NCBI GenBank assembly: GCA_902785755.1
Contig: CACZZO010000021.1
Span: 22,852-86,851, forward strand
DNA length: 64,000 bases
Origin: an uncultured Bacteroidia bacterium
GTDB taxonomy: Bacteria > Bacteroidota > Bacteroidia > Bacteroidales > F082
Reading direction: 5' to 3'
The notes under the pieces are model-generated. The model saw only the letters and a program-made list of their open reading frames with translations. It did not search any database and was not told the origin of the DNA. Below are positions 61,581 through 64,000 of this stretch, piece after piece (position 1 is the stretch's first letter; each line of letters starts with the position of its first letter). A program made the position numbers and the translations under genes.

Positions 61581-62609
61581 TTACTCCTCACTCTTTTCCA
61601 ACGCCTCGAAAATCTTGGCAGTCAGTTCGTCGGCAAGTTCGGGGTTGTCCTCGATGAGTTTCTTCACCGAGTCGCGGCCTTGAGCCAATTTCGATTCACC
61701 ATAACTGAACCACGAGCCGCTTTTCTTGATGATGCCCATCTCCACGCCGAGGTCGACGATTTCGCCACTGCGCGAGATGCCTTCGCCGTACAAAATATCA
61801 AACTCAGCCTTACGGAACGGCGGGGCCACCTTGTTCTTCACGACCTTCACCTTCACGCGGCTGCCCAACACATTCTCGCCATCCTTGATTTGGCTGACCT
61901 TGCGGATGTCGATGCGCACGGAGCTGTAGAATTTCAAGGCATTGCCGCCCGTGGTGGTTTCGGGATTGCCGAACATCACGCCAATCTTCTCACGCAATTG
62001 GTTGATAAAGATGCAGACGCATCCTGTCTTATTAATGGTTGCAGTCAGTTTACGCATAGCTTGGCTCATCAAGCGGGCTTGGAGACCCATTTTGCTATCG
62101 CCCATCTCGCCCTCGATTTCGCTCTTGGGCGTAAGAGCAGCCACGGAGTCGACGACAATGACATCAATCGCGCCAGAGCGGATGAGGTTTTCGGCGATTT
62201 CCAAGGCCTGCTCGCCGTAGTCGGGCTGCGAAATGAGCAAATTCTCGATGTCGACGCCCAACTTGGCGGCATAGAAGCGGTCGAAAGCGTGTTCCGCATC
62301 GATAAAGGCGGCAATGCCACCCTTCTTCTGTGCCTCGGCCACAACGTGCAGGGCCAAAGTGGTCTTACCCGAACTTTCGGGACCGTAAATTTCGATGATT
62401 CTTCCTTTCGGCAGACCGCCCACGCCAAGGGCGTAGTCAAGTCCGATGGAGCCGGTGGAGATGCTTTCCATCTTCTCCGCCTCCGCGCCAAGGCGCATGA
62501 TGCTTCCCTTGCCGAAACTCTTCTCGATGTTTCCCAATGTGGCTTCCAAAGCCTTCAGTTTCTCCTGCCTCAGTTTTGCGGCTTCCTCTTGTGTTTTTTC
62601 TGTTGTCAT
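61581..62609 (-). CDS. recA: RecA recombinase
   Basis: 342 residues. Walker [10 protein letters not shown] (76-84), [37 protein letters not shown], the L2-region [29 protein letters not shown], and C-terminal [19 protein letters not shown]. RecA forms filaments on ssDNA, drives strand exchange and stimulates LexA cleavage. Note that residue 130 region reads [16 protein letters not shown] (usual DPxYAxxLGV), a minor change. -7 element at 62642-62649. Confidence 0.97.
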   Translation of the reverse strand: MTTEKTQEEAAKLRQEKLKALEATLGNIEKSFGKGSIMRLGAEAEKMESISTGSIGLDYALGVGGLPKGRIIEIYGPESSGKTTLALHVVAEAQKKGGIAAFIDAEHAFDRFYAAKLGVDIENLLISQPDYGEQALEIAENLIRSGAIDVIVVDSVAALTPKSEIEGEMGDSKMGLQARLMSQAMRKLTATINKTGCVCIFINQLREKIGVMFGNPETTTGGNALKFYSSVRIDIRKVSQIKDGENVLGSRVKVKVVKNKVAPPFRKAEFDILYGEGISRSGEIVDLGVEMGIIKKSGSWFSYGESKLAQGRDSVKKLIEDNPELADELTAKIFEALEKSEE

Positions 62610-62641
62610 TTCTGTTAGGGTTTTTAATTAATAATATGGTA

Positions 62642-62649
62642 CAAAAATA
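62642..62649 (-). promoter_or_regulatory. -7 element for recA
   Basis: The minus strand reads TATTTTTG (TAnnTTTG). The predicted start leaves about 25 nt of leader before recA. No SOS-type operator was recognised. Confidence 0.5.
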
Positions 62650-63148
62650 GTAAACTTTGACTTTCCTTGATGACTTTGCTTCGATTTTATTTTTCGACAT
62701 GCCCAAACACCAATCATGCTGCAAAGTAACGAAGTTTGTCAAGACAAAGCCGTTGATTAAACGTTTGTAGTCGACTGTAGTCGTTTGCTGTCGGGTAGAT
62801 AATTGGTTTACAGCGTTTTCTTTTGCGGAGGTTAAAACCATCCGATGTGTTAGGTTCGCCCTTTCAGGGCTTATTGGACAGTCTCTCGCTTTGTTTTGGC
62901 GGAGGTTAAAACCTCCGATGAATTAGGGTCGTCCTTTGACTTCGTCGAATCTGCGATTTCAGGACTTTATCTCCCATTATAGAAAAACGACGATTTTTCA
63001 TAAGGATACATCCACATTCAAAGAGTTTTCCTATTTTTGTGCTTTGAAGTCGAAGATTCGACGGAGTCCTGAAAGGACGACCATATCACAAGCGGGGGTG
63101 CAGCCCTCGCCCAGCCCCGTAGGGGCGAAAACACTAAACTCAACCATC

Positions 63149-63610
63149 ATGGGAAGCTCACTCGCAAAAAACGACATACACATCGTATTCCACATCAAGT
63201 ACCATAGCATGGAAATACGCGACGAAGACCTTGGACAGGTGTTCGCCTACATCGGCGGCCTCATCCGCAACATGGGCGGCATTCCTATGGAAATCGGTGG
63301 CATTGGCAATCATATCCACATCCTCACCTCACTGCCCAAGACTATCGCCTTGTCCGATTTCGTGAAAAACATCAAGGCCTACAGCAGCAAGTGGATCAAG
63401 ACCTTGGACGAAAGCTATTACGAAGGCTTCTGCTGGCAGGCGGGCTACGGAGCCTTCTCGGTGGATTACAGAAATCTTGACCAAACCGCACATTACATCC
63501 GCAACCAAGCGGAGCACCACCACCGCACGGAATGGAGCGAAGAATACCGACATCTATTGGATGAGGCTGGCATTGCGTATGACGAGCGATATGCTTTTGA
63601 GACGGATTGA
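63149..63610 (+). CDS. REP-associated tyrosine transposase (RAYT, IS200-like Y1)
   Basis: 153 residues from ATG 63149 (MGSSLAKNDIHIVFHIKYH); an in-frame extension to 62936 is rejected as it is read from palindromic repeats. HUH motif HIH in GIGNHIHILTSLP, and the likely catalytic Tyr in AHYIRNQAEHHHR. Shares the family layout with the RAYT at 42050 (FCWQAGYGAFSVD against FAWQGGYGAFSVS) but is clearly divergent. Key residues are intact. It probably acts on the palindromes around it. Confidence 0.85.
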   Translation: MGSSLAKNDIHIVFHIKYHSMEIRDEDLGQVFAYIGGLIRNMGGIPMEIGGIGNHIHILTSLPKTIALSDFVKNIKAYSSKWIKTLDESYYEGFCWQAGYGAFSVDYRNLDQTAHYIRNQAEHHHRTEWSEEYRHLLDEAGIAYDERYAFETD

Positions 63611-63910
63611 CTTTTGCAAAGCCCTGTAAGGGCGAACCTACATCATCAGGGAATTTCAATCCCCGACACATCAGTAAAACCAAAACCCTCTTTCTACGCG
63701 GAGGTTAAAACCTTCCGTTGTAATAGAATCGCCCCTTCAGGGCTATGACCCACTTGCAAAGCCCTGAAAGGGCGGCCCTACCCCATCGGGGATTTCAATC
63801 CACGACACATCGGTATGACCATAACCCTCCTTCTACGCGGAGGTTAAAACCTTCCGTTGTAATAGCACCGCCCTTCCAGGGCTATGACCCACTTGCAAAG
63901 CCCTGCTTTC
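63611..63910. repeat. Tandem repeat of about 139 bp after the RAYT gene
   Basis: GCAAAGCCCTG recurs at 63616, 63756 and 63895; CTACGCGGAGGTTAAAACC recurs at 63694 and 63833. Each unit contains GCCCTGAAAGGGC-type and GGGGATTTCAATCC-type palindromes. Short frames here, such as one from 63745, are products of the repeat and not real genes. Confidence 0.75.
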
Positions 63911-63959
63911 TATGTTCTAATCCAAGTAATTTTTGACATTTTTTCAAGAGATTTTAAAT

Positions 63960-64000
63960 CTATTCGGTAAGGGCCTCAAAGCGAAAGGGTTTCGGCGGCG
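63960..64000 (-). CDS. Possible 3' end of a minus-strand gene
   Basis: At the window edge one minus-strand frame reads PPKPFRFEALTE followed by a TAG stop at 63960-63962; the other two minus frames either stop earlier or continue only briefly. It lies just outside the repeat array. Too short to identify. Confidence 0.3.
   Translation of the reverse strand, partial: PPKPFRFEALTE

Larger units (their letters stand above)
62825..63910. mobile_element. Second RAYT locus with REP-like repeats
   Basis: The RAYT gene (63149-63610) is flanked by palindromes: GCCCTTTCAGGGC (62858), a 16-nt GGAGGTTAAAACCTCC (62901-62916), GTCCTGAAAGGAC (63066), GCCCCGTAGGGGC (63114). The sequences at 62930-62955 and 63050-63078 are partial inverted copies. 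Downstream, 63611-63910 holds a tandem repeat of about 139 bp (about 2.1 copies) with a GGGGATTTCAATCC element and CGCGGAGGTTAAAACCTTCCG in each. 62650-62824 shows no gene or clear palindrome. Confidence 0.7.

Overview
The window looks like a chromosomal segment of a gut- or rumen-type member of Bacteroidales (Bacteroidota). The evidence is a TonB-dependent receptor, GLUG-containing surface proteins, Por/type IX secretion (T9SS)-like C-terminal sorting sequences, a C10 (streptopain-type) protease, a GH109 enzyme, a split transketolase, and many promoters with the Bacteroidota -7 element TAnnTTTG, some with an upstream TTTG at 19-22 bp. No rRNA, tRNA or CRISPR array was seen.

Region 1 (1-26.7 kb, minus strand) is the most remarkable part. 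It is a three-gene cluster of giant exported proteins, transcribed C (21033-26426, 1797 aa), then B (14885-21016, 2043 aa), then A (14823 down past position 1, at least 4941 codons). Each has its own signal peptide. All three are built largely or partly from one degenerate motif, about [VIL]-[YF]-G-G-[GCNS]-[NDR], alternating with short valine-rich strands that look like a beta-solenoid. Only A reaches a sorting-type C-terminal domain; B and C end inside the solenoid repeat. A possible 53-aa membrane protein, two promoter elements and a nine-G tract lie upstream of gene C.

Region 2 (27-38.5 kb) holds accessory and metabolic genes: a drug/metabolite-type permease, a YafQ-type toxin-antitoxin pair, a secreted endonuclease/exonuclease/phosphatase-fold protein, a thioredoxin-like protein carrying an in-frame palindromic insertion, a divergent NahK-like kinase/GH109 pair (N-acetylhexosamine salvage), a GT2 glycosyltransferase fused to a membrane and sugar-transferase-like part, alkaline phosphatase, and the two halves of a transketolase.

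Region 3 (38.5-46.3 kb) is a type I restriction-modification operon, hsdM-fic-hsdS-[RAYT and REP module]-hsdR. A REP-associated tyrosine transposase with its palindromic repeats sits between hsdS and hsdR and appears to have supplied the last 30 codons of hsdS.

Region 4 (46.4-63.6 kb) is more conserved: tex, a C10 protease followed by a beta-barrel protein, a REP array, trmN6-rimM, a putative metal permease, a DUF481-like protein, a TPP riboswitch controlling a TonB-dependent receptor (probable thiamin uptake), nadE, a TGS-domain nucleoside kinase, a TPR lipoprotein, recA, and a second RAYT transposase embedded in its own repeats. The last 40 bases may hold the 3' end of another minus-strand gene.

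Assignments rest on reading translated motifs by eye; no database search was run.
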